A stretch of DNA of 38,044 bases, taken from assembly GCF_003112555.1 (NCBI RefSeq), contig NZ_BEWB01000026.1:1-38044 (forward strand). Direction: 5' to 3'. Each line of letters begins with the position of its first letter. The stretch's first letter is position 1. The translations under genes were made by a program, and so were the position numbers. Source of the stretch: Streptomyces coelicoflavus (lineage in GTDB: Bacteria > Actinomycetota > Actinomycetes > Streptomycetales > Streptomycetaceae). Under the pieces are notes generated by a model, which was not told where the DNA came from, did no database searches, and saw nothing but the letters and a program-made list of their open reading frames with translations. Below are positions 7,425 through 15,246 of this stretch, piece by piece.

Positions 7425-8084
7425 TCAGCCCCGGAAGGCCGCGGGCCGCTCCGGGGACGCCTCCGCCAGCGCCTTGGTGACGCCGTCGACGCCCTCACGC
7501 AGGCCGTAGACCGGGGTGTCCGGCTGCTGGCGCCAGGAGTCGTCGATGCCGCCTGCGTCGACGGTGTCGAAGCCCAGCTCGTCGATCAGGGCGCGGACCT
7601 TCGCCTTGGCCGCCGCGTCGTCGCCGGCCACCGGGAGCGCCATGCGGTCGGGTGCGCCGGCCGGACGGGGGCGGTCGAGGATGTCCTGGGCGTAGGTGCC
7701 GTTGAAGGCCTTGATCACCGGGTGGCCGAGGTGTCCTTCGGTCCAGCGGCTCTCGGTGCGGCCCTCGTCCTCGATGCCCGCGATCCTGCCGTCCCGCTGC
7801 GGGTAGTAGTTGCCGGTGTCGATGACCGCGACGCCCGCGGCCGCGCCGTCCAGGACGCCGGACGGCAGGTCCGGGACCCGCTTCAACGGGATGGTGACGA
7901 CCACGATCTCGGCGCCCCGCGCCGCCTGCTCCACCGGTACCGGGGTGGCGCCGGTCTCCTCGGCCAGCGCGGTCAGCGTCTGCGGACCGCGCGAGTTGGC
8001 GACCGAGACGTCGTGTCCGAGGGCGGTGAGCCGCCGGGTGAGGTTGCCGCCGATGTTGCCCGCGCCGATGATGCCGATCTTCAT
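7425..8084 (-). CDS. NADP-dependent oxidoreductase of the F420-dependent NADP reductase-like family
   Basis: The N-terminus is a Rossmann dinucleotide fold with GxGxxG (MKIGIIGAGNIGGNL) followed by a beta strand ending VANSRGP, where the SR pair suits NADP(H) over NAD(H). The middle contains AEIVVVTIPLKRVPDLP, VIDTGNYYPQRDG and HPVIKAFNGTYAQDI, all typical of the 'coenzyme F420-dependent NADP oxidoreductase' and SDR-like reductase group (DUF of about 210-220 aa). Real substrates in this group vary, and some members do not use F420 at all, so I do not assign a reaction. The ATG has AGGCGAG about 10 bp upstream. The 219-residue length is normal. It lies 171 bp downstream of the EF-hand gene with a strong hairpin between, so it is probably a separate unit. 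Confidence 0.8.
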   Translation of the reverse strand: MKIGIIGAGNIGGNLTRRLTALGHDVSVANSRGPQTLTALAEETGATPVPVEQAARGAEIVVVTIPLKRVPDLPSGVLDGAAAGVAVIDTGNYYPQRDGRIAGIEDEGRTESRWTEGHLGHPVIKAFNGTYAQDILDRPRPAGAPDRMALPVAGDDAAAKAKVRALIDELGFDTVDAGGIDDSWRQQPDTPVYGLREGVDGVTKALAEASPERPAAFRG

Positions 8085-8212
8085 GATGCTGACTCGCCTG
8101 GCCCTTCGGAGGTCGTGTCCTGCTGATGCGCACCAGCAACCTCCGAACCGGGCGGGCTATTCCGCCGCCGTCCGGCTTTCACTCCCCCGCAGCAACGTGC
8201 CCGGACGGCGAA

Positions 8213-8244
8213 GGGGCGCCCGCCGGGTGACCGCCGGGCGCCCC
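8213..8244 (-). terminator. hairpin terminator after the EF-hand gene
   Basis: GGGGCGCCCG (8213-8222) and CGGGCGCCCC (8235-8244) form a perfect 10-bp stem with a 12-nt loop, 11 bp past the EF-hand stop codon on the minus strand. No T tract follows. Confidence 0.6.
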
Positions 8245-8255
8245 TCACCGTGTCG

Positions 8256-8468
8256 TCACTTGTTCAGGTGGGCCCAGAACTCGTCGAACGACAGCTGCTT
8301 GTCGCCGTCGAGGTCGCGGCCGGCGATGATCGCCTCGGCCACCGCCTCGGTGACGTTCCAGTCGCCGCCCTGGGCGAGCGCGGTCTTGAACTCGGCCGCG
8401 GTGATGAGGCCGTCACCGTCCGTGTCGATCCGCTCGAACTGCTTGCGTGCTTCCTCGATGTCGGCCAC
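8256..8468 (-). CDS. small EF-hand calcium-binding protein (CabD-like)
   Basis: From the GTG at 8468 the product is 70 residues with two complete EF-hand loops: DTDGDGLITAAE at 15-26 and DLDGDKQLSFDE at 52-63. Both have Asp at positions 1, 3 and 5 and Glu at 12, so both should bind calcium. There is no signal peptide, so it is a cytoplasmic calmodulin-like protein. The frame opens 11 codons earlier at ATG 8501, but GAGG sits about 8 bp before the GTG, and the 70-residue length matches what I recall of the S. coelicolor Cab proteins. It follows the MerR-type regulator gene by 48 bp on the same strand, and the two may be cotranscribed. Partners are unknown. Confidence 0.85.
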   Translation of the reverse strand: MADIEEARKQFERIDTDGDGLITAAEFKTALAQGGDWNVTEAVAEAIIAGRDLDGDKQLSFDEFWAHLNK

Positions 8469-8516
8469 CGGTCCGCCCCTCGTTCCGTGCATTGGGTCCA
8501 TCTGACGCAGGTCAGA

Positions 8517-9431
8517 TTATCCGGCCGTCCGAGCGCCCAGGGCGGCGACCACCCACCCGAACCGCTCCTGGTGGTCCGCCGGCGGCTCGAGGCCGTTCAC
8601 GATCGCCGACAGCTCCCGGTAGCGGGCGAGCCGGACGTCGGTCACCGCGGTGAGGCGTTCGAGTACGACGGCCGGGTCGGCGTCGCCGATCAGCTCGCGC
8701 ACGACGACGTCGGCCCGCGGCGCGTCCGGTGCCACGCCGTCGCGCAGCGCCTCACCGGCGAGCCGGACCAGGCGGCTCACGAACCAGAGCGAGGAACTCG
8801 TGGGCACGTCCGCTCCCCGGTCCGCGGTGTTGAACTCGATCATCCGGCGCATCGTGACCCGGAAGTCCGGGTCCCGGACCAGCTCGGCCAGCTCCACCCA
8901 GGCGTCCACCTGCTCCGAGGTGGGGTCGTCGGGCAGGTCGGCCGCGGCGAAGCGCAGGCGGGTGCGGATGTCGGGGGCGCCGGGGTCGATGCCGGCGAAG
9001 ACCTCGGCCATGAAGTCGTCGATGATCCGGCGGCGTTCGGTGGTGGACAGTCGTGCCAGCTTGTTCATCAGTGTCATCTCCTCGGCGGTCGAGCCGCGTC
9101 GCGCCACGCTCGACAGCACCGCCCGGGTCACCCGCAGTGCGCCGATCTGCGCGTCCAGGGCGCTCACGTGCGCCGCCGCGACCTGCGCGACCGTCGCCTC
9201 GCCGGCCAGCACGCGGCGTACGGCGTCCAGGCCGAGACCCAGTTCGCGCAGGGTGCGGATCAGCTCCAGGCGGGCGGCGGACGCGGCGTCGTAGAGCCGG
9301 TAGCCGCCCGCGGAGCGGGCCTGCGGGGGCAGGGCGCCCTCGTCGGACCAGTAGCGGATGGTGCGTACCGGGAGTCCGGTGGTGCGCGCCAGTTCGCCGA
9401 TGGTCATGAGGCCGGTGCCGTCGTCGGTCAT
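8517..9431 (-). CDS. MerR family transcriptional regulator with long C-terminal domain
   Basis: Residues about 9-75 are a MerR winged helix-turn-helix (MTIGELARTTGLPVRTIRYW, then GGYRLYDAASAARLELIRTLRELGLGLD). A coiled-coil dimerisation helix follows around 85-125. The remaining 180 residues are mostly helical (for example ERRRIIDDFMAEVFAGIDPG) and match no ligand domain I can name; no metal-binding Cys pattern is present. The ATG at 9431 has no close ribosome site, which is tolerable for a leaderless transcript; a second ATG at 9407 is possible. The gene is divergent from a GNAT acetyltransferase across 48 bp, so one operator could serve both, as MerR proteins often bind within such spacers. 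The EF-hand gene lies immediately downstream. Confidence 0.85.
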   Translation of the reverse strand: MTDDGTGLMTIGELARTTGLPVRTIRYWSDEGALPPQARSAGGYRLYDAASAARLELIRTLRELGLGLDAVRRVLAGEATVAQVAAAHVSALDAQIGALRVTRAVLSSVARRGSTAEEMTLMNKLARLSTTERRRIIDDFMAEVFAGIDPGAPDIRTRLRFAAADLPDDPTSEQVDAWVELAELVRDPDFRVTMRRMIEFNTADRGADVPTSSSLWFVSRLVRLAGEALRDGVAPDAPRADVVVRELIGDADPAVVLERLTAVTDVRLARYRELSAIVNGLEPPADHQERFGWVVAALGARTAG

Positions 9432-9479
9432 GTCTGGGAGTCTGTGCCTTCCAGTGGGTGGAGACTCAAGGAGCACGGT

Positions 9480-10184
9480 GTGGCGGAGACCCTGCGGGAC
9501 ATTCTGGACGCGGCGGCGCGGGGGGTGTTCCCGCCGGCGGACGGCGGGACGAGCGTCGTGCCGCAGCACGGCGACCGGGACGCGGGGGTGCTCGCCTTCA
9601 CGGCGCACTCGGTCGTCTTCACCGACGACGTGGACGAGGGGTGGGTCCGCGAGACGCTGGCGTCGCTGGGGTGCGATCCGCTGGCCGCGACGATGAACCC
9701 CCGGTTTCTGACGGCCTTCGGGGAGCGCACCGGGCGGGCTACGGACACGATCGACGTGCTGCTGACCGGTGCGCCGCTGCCCGGGCGTCCCGAGGTGGCG
9801 TTGGAGGAGGTGGCCGATCCCGGGCATCCCCGGGTGGTCGCGGCCCGGCGGCGGCGCGACGGGGTGCGGGTGTGGGCGGCGGACGGCGGGGTGCTGGTGC
9901 TGGGCCGCGGGGTCGGCGGGCGGCTGGAGGTCGCCGTGGAGGTGGCGGAGGACGCCCGGCACCGGGGGCTGGGGCGGCTGCTGGTGACGGCGGCGCGGCA
10001 GCTGGCCGGGGGTGAGCCGGTGTGGGCGCAGGTGTCGGCGGGGAACGCCCGCAGTCTGCGGGCGTTCCAGGCGGCGGGTTACCGGCCGGTGGGGTCGGAG
10101 GCGCTGTTCCTGCGCCCCCGGGCCGGGGCGGTCGGGGTCAGTGCCAGGGCTGGTAGTGCGGGTTGCTCTCGCAGTCGCTCATGA
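9480..10184 (+). CDS. GNAT family N-acetyltransferase
   Basis: The C-terminal half carries the GNAT acetyl-CoA fold: VAVEVAEDARHRGLGRLLV, whose RxxGLG is motif A, then NARSLRAFQAAGYRPVGSE, the usual final helix-strand. The N-terminal 110 residues (ETLRDILDAAARGVFPPAD, then AFTAHSVVFTDDVDEGWV) are not a recognised domain. They resemble the N-terminal part seen in some actinobacterial GNAT proteins. The GTG at 9480 has AAGGAG 6 bp upstream, so I cut back the much longer open frame, which runs through the MerR gene. The last 16 codons overlap the 3' end of the convergent ADP-ribosyltransferase gene by 47 bp and give an unstructured tail. The substrate is not predictable. Divergence from the MerR gene suggests joint control. 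Confidence 0.8.
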   Translation: MAETLRDILDAAARGVFPPADGGTSVVPQHGDRDAGVLAFTAHSVVFTDDVDEGWVRETLASLGCDPLAATMNPRFLTAFGERTGRATDTIDVLLTGAPLPGRPEVALEEVADPGHPRVVAARRRRDGVRVWAADGGVLVLGRGVGGRLEVAVEVAEDARHRGLGRLLVTAARQLAGGEPVWAQVSAGNARSLRAFQAAGYRPVGSEALFLRPRAGAVGVSARAGSAGCSRSRS

Positions 10185-10752
10185 TCTCGGTCTTGGTCTG
10201 CCGGTCGACGGGGCAGACGCCGATGATGTACTTCCGCTGGATGCCGCCGGGGAAGGCGACCTCGACCTGGTCGGCCCACTTGTGGGTGTCGCCGATGGTC
10301 TTGTTGACGTCGATGCCGCCGGGGGCGTCGATGTAGTAGTTGTAGCCGGACTTGTACCAGGTCTTGTAGAGGTCGTGGTCGTAGGTGGTCGAGACGAACG
10401 GCGAGGGCTGGTTGACCAGGACGTACTTCTCGACGTCGTACTGGCCGTTCTCGACGTCCTTGGCGTGGAAGCCCTCTTCGAAGACGACCTGGGGGCCGCG
10501 GCTGTCGCTGCGGTAGAGGGTGCCGCAGGTGGTGCGCCAGACCGGCTCGGGGGTGATGCGGTCGACGTCGACGCCACGGTCGGCGGCGGCCTTGGTCTTG
10601 TCGTCGAACTGGGGGCAGGCCGGGGCCGCCTTGGCGGGGGCCGCCGCGGGGGCGGGGGCGGCACCGGGGGCCGTGGCGGCGGTGGTGGCGAGGACGGCGG
10701 AGAGCGACAGGACGGCGGCGGCGGTCCGGCGGCGCAGACGAGTGGTGATCAT
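10138..10752 (-). CDS. secreted scabin/pierisin-like mono-ADP-ribosyltransferase
   Basis: After a signal peptide (MITTRLRRRTAAAVLSLSAV, ending in an Ala/Pro-rich stretch near residue 40) comes a compact ADP-ribosyltransferase fold. LYRSDSR supplies the NAD-binding Arg (R81), FVSTTYD the STT motif (121-123), and DQVEVAF the QxE pair (Q162, E164) with the catalytic Glu. QxE together with this spacing is the mark of scabin and pierisin enzymes, which modify guanine bases in DNA or nucleosides rather than protein arginine. The S. coelicolor counterpart, as I recall, is SCO5461, whose loss affects morphology and antibiotic output. Four cysteines in the mature part suit an exported protein. The frame also opens at ATG 10797, but 10752 gives the cleaner signal peptide. 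Its 3' end overlaps the GNAT gene. Confidence 0.85.
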   Translation of the reverse strand: MITTRLRRRTAAAVLSLSAVLATTAATAPGAAPAPAAAPAKAAPACPQFDDKTKAAADRGVDVDRITPEPVWRTTCGTLYRSDSRGPQVVFEEGFHAKDVENGQYDVEKYVLVNQPSPFVSTTYDHDLYKTWYKSGYNYYIDAPGGIDVNKTIGDTHKWADQVEVAFPGGIQRKYIIGVCPVDRQTKTEIMSDCESNPHYQPWH

Positions 10753-10858
10753 GCGGATACCATCCCGGCTGCGGAGCGGGACGTTCCGGATTCTCACCCG
10801 TAGGTGGCGTGTCCGTCGAACCGGGTTGATTTCAGCGGCAGATGGCGGGAACGGGTTC

Positions 10859-11521
10859 TCAGCGGTCCACGACGCGCATCTCGAACCAGGTCGTCTTGCC
10901 GCGCGGCAGCAGGTCCACGCCCCACCGGTCGGACAGCTTGTCGACGAGGAAGAGGCCGCGCCCGCTGATGTCCGTCTCCTGCACCGGCATCAGGCAGGGC
11001 AGCCCGCGGGAGGGGTCGCGGACCTCGACCCGGATCCAGCCGGGGCGGCGGCGCATCTGGAGGCCGAAGACGCGGGCGCCGGTGTGGCGTACGGCGTTGC
11101 CGACCAGCTCGGAGACGAGCAGGACGGTGTCCTCCGTGACCTTGGGGCCGAGTTTCCACTGGCGCAGGGCGACGACCTGGGCCAGCCGGCGGGCGGTGGC
11201 GGCGGACTCGGGGCGGGAGGGTAACGGAACTTCGCGCTCCGTCGGGTTGCCGAACAGTTCCAGCGCCTTGAGTGCGCGCTCGTCCTCGACCGCCGGCGAC
11301 CAGCGCGCCGCGGTCGCACGTCCGGCTCCCCGCGGCTGTTCCGTACCATCCAGCCCCGCCATGCCCCCATCATGGCCGCCTTCCGGGGGCTCCGGGGCCG
11401 TTCCCGGGGAATAGGCCCCCGCCGGGGCCGGGTGGGCCGACGGTCGATCGGCATATGCCACAGGCAGTTCAGGACCCGAAACAGACCCGCTGACCTGCGG
11501 GAACGACTCGGCCGGAGACAA
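10859..11521 (-). CDS. RsbW-like ATP-binding regulator (HATPase_c_2)
   Basis: Residues about 95-220 are an anti-sigma-factor-type GHKL ATPase: ARRLAQVVALRQWKL, then VLLVSELVGNAVRHTG (N-box, E and N for Mg-ATP) and DISGRGLFLVDKLSDRWG (G-box). Streptomyces genomes carry dozens of such stand-alone ATPases; some control sigma factors or STAS anti-anti-sigma proteins by binding or phosphorylation. Here no sigma factor or STAS gene is adjacent. The first 75 residues are Pro/Gly/Ala-rich and probably disordered. I use the TTG at 11521 because GAGGGAG lies 8 bp before it; an internal ATG around residue 54 would give a shorter product without the disordered arm. It lies 147 bp downstream of the enoyl-CoA hydratase gene on the same strand. 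Confidence 0.8.
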   Translation of the reverse strand: MSPAESFPQVSGSVSGPELPVAYADRPSAHPAPAGAYSPGTAPEPPEGGHDGGMAGLDGTEQPRGAGRATAARWSPAVEDERALKALELFGNPTEREVPLPSRPESAATARRLAQVVALRQWKLGPKVTEDTVLLVSELVGNAVRHTGARVFGLQMRRRPGWIRVEVRDPSRGLPCLMPVQETDISGRGLFLVDKLSDRWGVDLLPRGKTTWFEMRVVDR

Positions 11522-11668
11522 GCGACGGACTCCCTCGACAAGGCGCGCTTAATGGTGCGTTAAGGCTGCCATAAACCGCCCCATCGAGGGACCCGAATCA
11601 GACATCGCGTCAATTGCAAGAGGGACGACGCGACTTCGGAGGAGACGCGCACCTCCCCCGGGGAGTGT

Positions 11669-12436
11669 TCAGAGGAACTTGGCCTTGCCGGGGCCCTCTT
11701 CCACGAAGCTGCGCATCCCGCGCTCGCGGTCCTCCGTGGCGAACAGGCCGGCGAACCAGTTCCGCTCCACGGCGAGCCCGGTCTCGATGTCCGTCTCCAG
11801 ACCCGTGTCGATCGCCTCCTTCGCCGCGCGCAGTGCGATGGCGGGGCCCTTGGCGAGCCGTGCGGCCCAGGCGTGGGCCTGCTCGTAGACCTCGGCGGCC
11901 GGGACCACCCGGTCCACCAGGCCGAGCGCCAGCGCCTCGTCGGCCCGCACCTGGCGGCCGGTGAAGATCAGGTCCTTGGCCTTGGAGGGGCCGATCAGCC
12001 GGGACAGCCGCTGGGTGCCGCCCGCGCCGGGGATCAGCCCGAGCAGGATCTCGGGCTGGCCCAGCTTGGCGTTCTCCCCCGCGATGCGGAAGTCGGCGCA
12101 CAGGGCGAGTTCGCAGCCGCCACCCAGCGCGTAGCCGGTGACGGCCGCGACCACCGGCTTGGGGATGCGGGCCACCGCCGTGAAGGAGTCCTGCAGGGCA
12201 CGGGACCGCGCGATCATCGCCGCGTGGTCCATCACCTGCATCTCCTTGATGTCCGCGCCCGCCGCGAACACCTTCTCGCCACCGTGGATCACCACGGCGC
12301 GTACGTCGTCGCGCCGGGTGACTTCCTCGGCCAGCTCCTTCAGCCGGTCCTGGGTGGCGACGTCCAGCGCGTTCATGGGCGGGCGGTCCAGGCGCAGCGT
12401 TCCGACGCCGTCCGCGACTTCGAGGTTAACGGTCAT
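11669..12436 (-). CDS. enoyl-CoA hydratase/isomerase family protein
   Basis: The 255-residue protein is a standard crotonase: LRLDRPPMNALD near the start, the oxyanion-hole loop AAGADIKEM, GYALGGGCELALCADFRIA, and GLIPGAGGTQRLSRLIG. The two conserved glutamates, in GGCELALC and in QPEILLGLIPGAGG, are both present, which fits hydration of 2-enoyl-CoA in fatty-acid beta-oxidation in the cytoplasm. No other beta-oxidation gene is beside it, so the substrate chain length is open. The ATG start has only a weak GCGGGG upstream. The L,D-transpeptidase gene ends 46 bp upstream in the same direction, so read-through from it is possible. Confidence 0.92.
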   Translation of the reverse strand: MTVNLEVADGVGTLRLDRPPMNALDVATQDRLKELAEEVTRRDDVRAVVIHGGEKVFAAGADIKEMQVMDHAAMIARSRALQDSFTAVARIPKPVVAAVTGYALGGGCELALCADFRIAGENAKLGQPEILLGLIPGAGGTQRLSRLIGPSKAKDLIFTGRQVRADEALALGLVDRVVPAAEVYEQAHAWAARLAKGPAIALRAAKEAIDTGLETDIETGLAVERNWFAGLFATEDRERGMRSFVEEGPGKAKFL

Positions 12437-12482
12437 GCCCCGCAGGTTAGCGGGCGTTCACTCGCCGCGGCAGGCGCCCCCG

Positions 12483-13685
12483 TCAGGCCTTCCACTTCTC
12501 CCAGGACATGTTCCAGCCGTTGAGGCCGTTGTCGGGGGCGATGGTGGCGTCCTCGGAGTTCTTGACCACGACCACGTCGCCGATGATCGAGTTCTCGAAG
12601 AACCAGCGGGCCGGCGCCCCCTTGTCCCAGCCGCCGCGCACGTCGCGCAGGCCGATGCAGCCGTGGCTGGAGTTGCGGTTGCCGAAGGCGTCGCCGCCCC
12701 AGTAGTTGCCGTGGATGAAGGTGCCGGAGGTGGACAGCCGCATGGCGTGCGGGACGTCCTTGATGTCGTACTCGCCGCCGTAGCCGACGGTCTCGCCGTT
12801 CATACGGGTCACCGCGAGCCGCTCGGTGATGACCATCTGGCCGTTCCAGGTCTCGTAGCCGGGGGCGCCGGCGGTGATCGGGACGGTCTTGACGGTCTTG
12901 CCGTCGCGCACGACCTTCATCGTGTGCTTCTTGGCGTCCACGACGGAGACCTGGCTGCGTCCGACGGTGAAGGAGACGGTCTTGGCCTGCTTGCCGTAGA
13001 CGTCGTCCCGGCCCTCGACGCCGTCGAGGTTGAGGTCGACGGTGACCTTGGTGCCGGCCTTCCAGTACTTCTCCGGCCGGAAGTCGAGGCGGTCGTTGCC
13101 GAACCAGTGGCCCTCGACCTCGACGGCCGGCTCGGTCTTGACGGTGATGGCCTTCTCGACGTCCTCCGGGTTGGTGATGCCCCGGGTGAAGCGGATCGAG
13201 AACGGCATGCCGACGCCGACCTTCGAGCCGTCCTCCGGCGTGAAGGTGCCGATGAAGGTGTTCTTCGGCGTCAGGGTGGTGAAGCGGGAGTCCTCGGCGG
13301 CCGTGCGGCCCTCGGCGTCCTTGGCGACCGCGTGCACGGTGTACGTGGTGGCGGCGGCCAGATGGGTGGACGGCGTCCAGGTGGCGCCGTCCCCGGATAT
13401 CTTCCCGTCGACCTTCGCGCCCTTGCCGTCCTTGACGACGACCTCGGTGAGCTTGCCCCGGGCCGCGCCGACCTTCAGGGCGCCGCTGGTGTCGACCGCC
13501 TCGGCCCCGTTCTTCGGGGCGATCGTGACGACGGCCTCGGACTGCTTGCTCTGTGCCGCGGTGGAGTCCTTGGCCTTCTCCCCCTTGCCGTCCCCGGCCC
13601 CCGGGCCCGAGCCGCCGCCACCGCACGCGGTGACGGTCAGCATCAGCAGTCCGAGTACCGCCCCCGCCATCGGACGCACCTTCAC
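12483..13685 (-). CDS. L,D-transpeptidase lipoprotein (Ig-YkuD type), first of a tandem pair
   Basis: From the GTG at 13685 (AGGGGAG 5 bp upstream) the 400-residue product has a short lipoprotein signal, LGLLMLTVTAC, with lipidated Cys21. A Gly/Ser/Lys-rich linker follows, then two Ig-like domains (about 50-135 and 140-255; FTPEDGSKVGVGMPFSIRF). The YkuD transpeptidase domain comes next: GRSQVSVVDAKKHTM, FIHGNYWGGDAFGN, and catalytic SHGCIGLRD with Cys343. This architecture is that of mycobacterial LdtMt2-type enzymes, which make 3-3 cross-links between meso- or LL-diaminopimelate residues and resist most beta-lactams except carbapenems. It acts on the outer face of the membrane. A similar gene lies directly upstream on the same strand, indicating duplication. 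Confidence 0.92.
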   Translation of the reverse strand: MKVRPMAGAVLGLLMLTVTACGGGGSGPGAGDGKGEKAKDSTAAQSKQSEAVVTIAPKNGAEAVDTSGALKVGAARGKLTEVVVKDGKGAKVDGKISGDGATWTPSTHLAAATTYTVHAVAKDAEGRTAAEDSRFTTLTPKNTFIGTFTPEDGSKVGVGMPFSIRFTRGITNPEDVEKAITVKTEPAVEVEGHWFGNDRLDFRPEKYWKAGTKVTVDLNLDGVEGRDDVYGKQAKTVSFTVGRSQVSVVDAKKHTMKVVRDGKTVKTVPITAGAPGYETWNGQMVITERLAVTRMNGETVGYGGEYDIKDVPHAMRLSTSGTFIHGNYWGGDAFGNRNSSHGCIGLRDVRGGWDKGAPARWFFENSIIGDVVVVKNSEDATIAPDNGLNGWNMSWEKWKA

Positions 13686-13840
13686 TATGTCTCCCCTCGC
13701 CGGGCCCGACCGGGCCCGCACCCCAGTGCGCTCGCGCACGCACTGGCGCATCGTAACCGCAGGCCAAAGGGTTACGGGACAGGTGAATTGTCACCGTTCC
13801 GTACCGAGTTGGCGGCCGGGGGCCGGAGGGGGCGTCGGCG

Positions 13841-15091
13841 TCACTTCACCGCGCGGCCCGCCTTCCACTCCTTCCACTTCATGTTCCAGCCACCGAGCCC
13901 GTTGTCGGGGGCGACCGTCCTGTCCTTGCTGTGGACCACCTCGACGACGTCGCCGATGAGGCTGCGGTCGAAGAACCAGCCCGCCGGGGTGCCGGAACCG
14001 CCGCCCTTGTCGTCGCGCAGTCCGATGCAGCCGTGGCTGACGTTGGCCCGGCCGAAGGTTTCCACGGGCGCCCAGTAGTTGCCGTGCAGGAAGGTGCCCG
14101 AGCTGGTCAGGCGGATGGCGTGCGGGACGTCGGGGATGTCGTACTCCCCGCCGAAGCCGACCGTGCGGCTGTTCATACGGGTGACCTCGAGCATCTCGGT
14201 GATCACCATGCGGCCGTTGTACGTGGGCGTCGTCGGCGCCCCCGCGGTGATCGGCACGGTGGCCAGCAGGGTGCCGTCCCGGCGCACCTCCATGGTCCGC
14301 TCCAGGGCGTCGACGCGGGAGACCTGGCTGCGTCCGACGGTGAAGGAGACCTTCTTGTGCTGGAGTCCGTAGACCCCCTTCGCGCCCTCGACGTCCCGCA
14401 GCCTCAGGTCGACGGTGACCTCGGTGCCGGGCTTCCAGTAATCCTTCGGCCGGAAGTCGAGGCGGTCCTTGCCGAACCAGTGGGGGCGGATCTCGACGGC
14501 GGGCTCCGCGGTGACCGTGACGGCGCGTTCGACGGCGGCGCGGTCGGTGATCTCCCGGTTGAACTCCAGCGAGACGATCATGCCGGTGCCGACGACCGAG
14601 CGGTTCTCGGGGGCGACGTAGGCGATGAAGCGTTCCTCGGGGACCTTGGTGGTGAACGTGGTGTGCCGGGCCGAGCGGTGTCCGCCGCCGTCCAGGGCGA
14701 CGGCGTCGACCGTGTACTTGGCGGCGAGGGCGAGCCGGTCGTCGTCGGGCCGCCAGCTCAGGCCGTCCTCGGAGATCCGGCCGGGCACCGGGGTCTCCTG
14801 CGCGTCCTGCGACCTGACGACCTTCACCGACTCCAGGCGCCCGTCGGGCACCCGTACCGACAGTTTCTTCTCCGGCGCGACGGCCTTGCTCCCGTCGTCC
14901 GGGGTGACGCGGATGACGTCCTCGGCGGCGGGTCGTTTGCCGAACATCTCGCCGATGCCCGAGCCGATGCCGGACCCGGCGCCACCGCCGTCCGCGGTGC
15001 ATCCGGCGGCCCCGGCCAGCAGTCCTGCCCATGTCAGTAGGGCGGCCAGAGCGGCGCCCGCGCGCCGTGCGCGCCCGTGTACGTGCCTCAC
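13841..15091 (-). CDS. L,D-transpeptidase (Ig-YkuD type), second of the tandem pair
   Basis: The 416-residue protein follows the same plan as its neighbour: an exported N-terminus (AALAALLTWAGLLAGAAGC, possible lipid Cys31, though Ala at position -3 is atypical), two Ig-like domains, then GRSQVSRVDALERTM, FLHGNYWAPVETFG and catalytic SHGCIGLRDD with Cys355. The YkuD parts are close to identical in motif order, but the linker differs, including a repeated GSGIGSGIGEM. I chose GTG 15091 over the longer frame because upstream codons are noise and a GGTGG box is near. The gap to the downstream paralogue is 155 bp, so each may have its own promoter. glgX is divergent across 155 bp. Function as for the first copy; the two may differ in timing or cross-link site. 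Confidence 0.88.
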   Translation of the reverse strand: MRHVHGRARRAGAALAALLTWAGLLAGAAGCTADGGGAGSGIGSGIGEMFGKRPAAEDVIRVTPDDGSKAVAPEKKLSVRVPDGRLESVKVVRSQDAQETPVPGRISEDGLSWRPDDDRLALAAKYTVDAVALDGGGHRSARHTTFTTKVPEERFIAYVAPENRSVVGTGMIVSLEFNREITDRAAVERAVTVTAEPAVEIRPHWFGKDRLDFRPKDYWKPGTEVTVDLRLRDVEGAKGVYGLQHKKVSFTVGRSQVSRVDALERTMEVRRDGTLLATVPITAGAPTTPTYNGRMVITEMLEVTRMNSRTVGFGGEYDIPDVPHAIRLTSSGTFLHGNYWAPVETFGRANVSHGCIGLRDDKGGGSGTPAGWFFDRSLIGDVVEVVHSKDRTVAPDNGLGGWNMKWKEWKAGRAVK

Positions 15092-15246
15092 ATCCACCCG
15101 TAACGACCGGTGGGCCCCGGGGAAACGTGAGTGCGAGCCACCCGGTGGGCAGAACTGTGGGGAGGACGACGCGACGGGGAGCAGCGGCCGGGACGCCGCA
15201 CGCCCTCCTGCCGGACGTCGTTCCACGAGCCGTGGGAGGCTGACAG

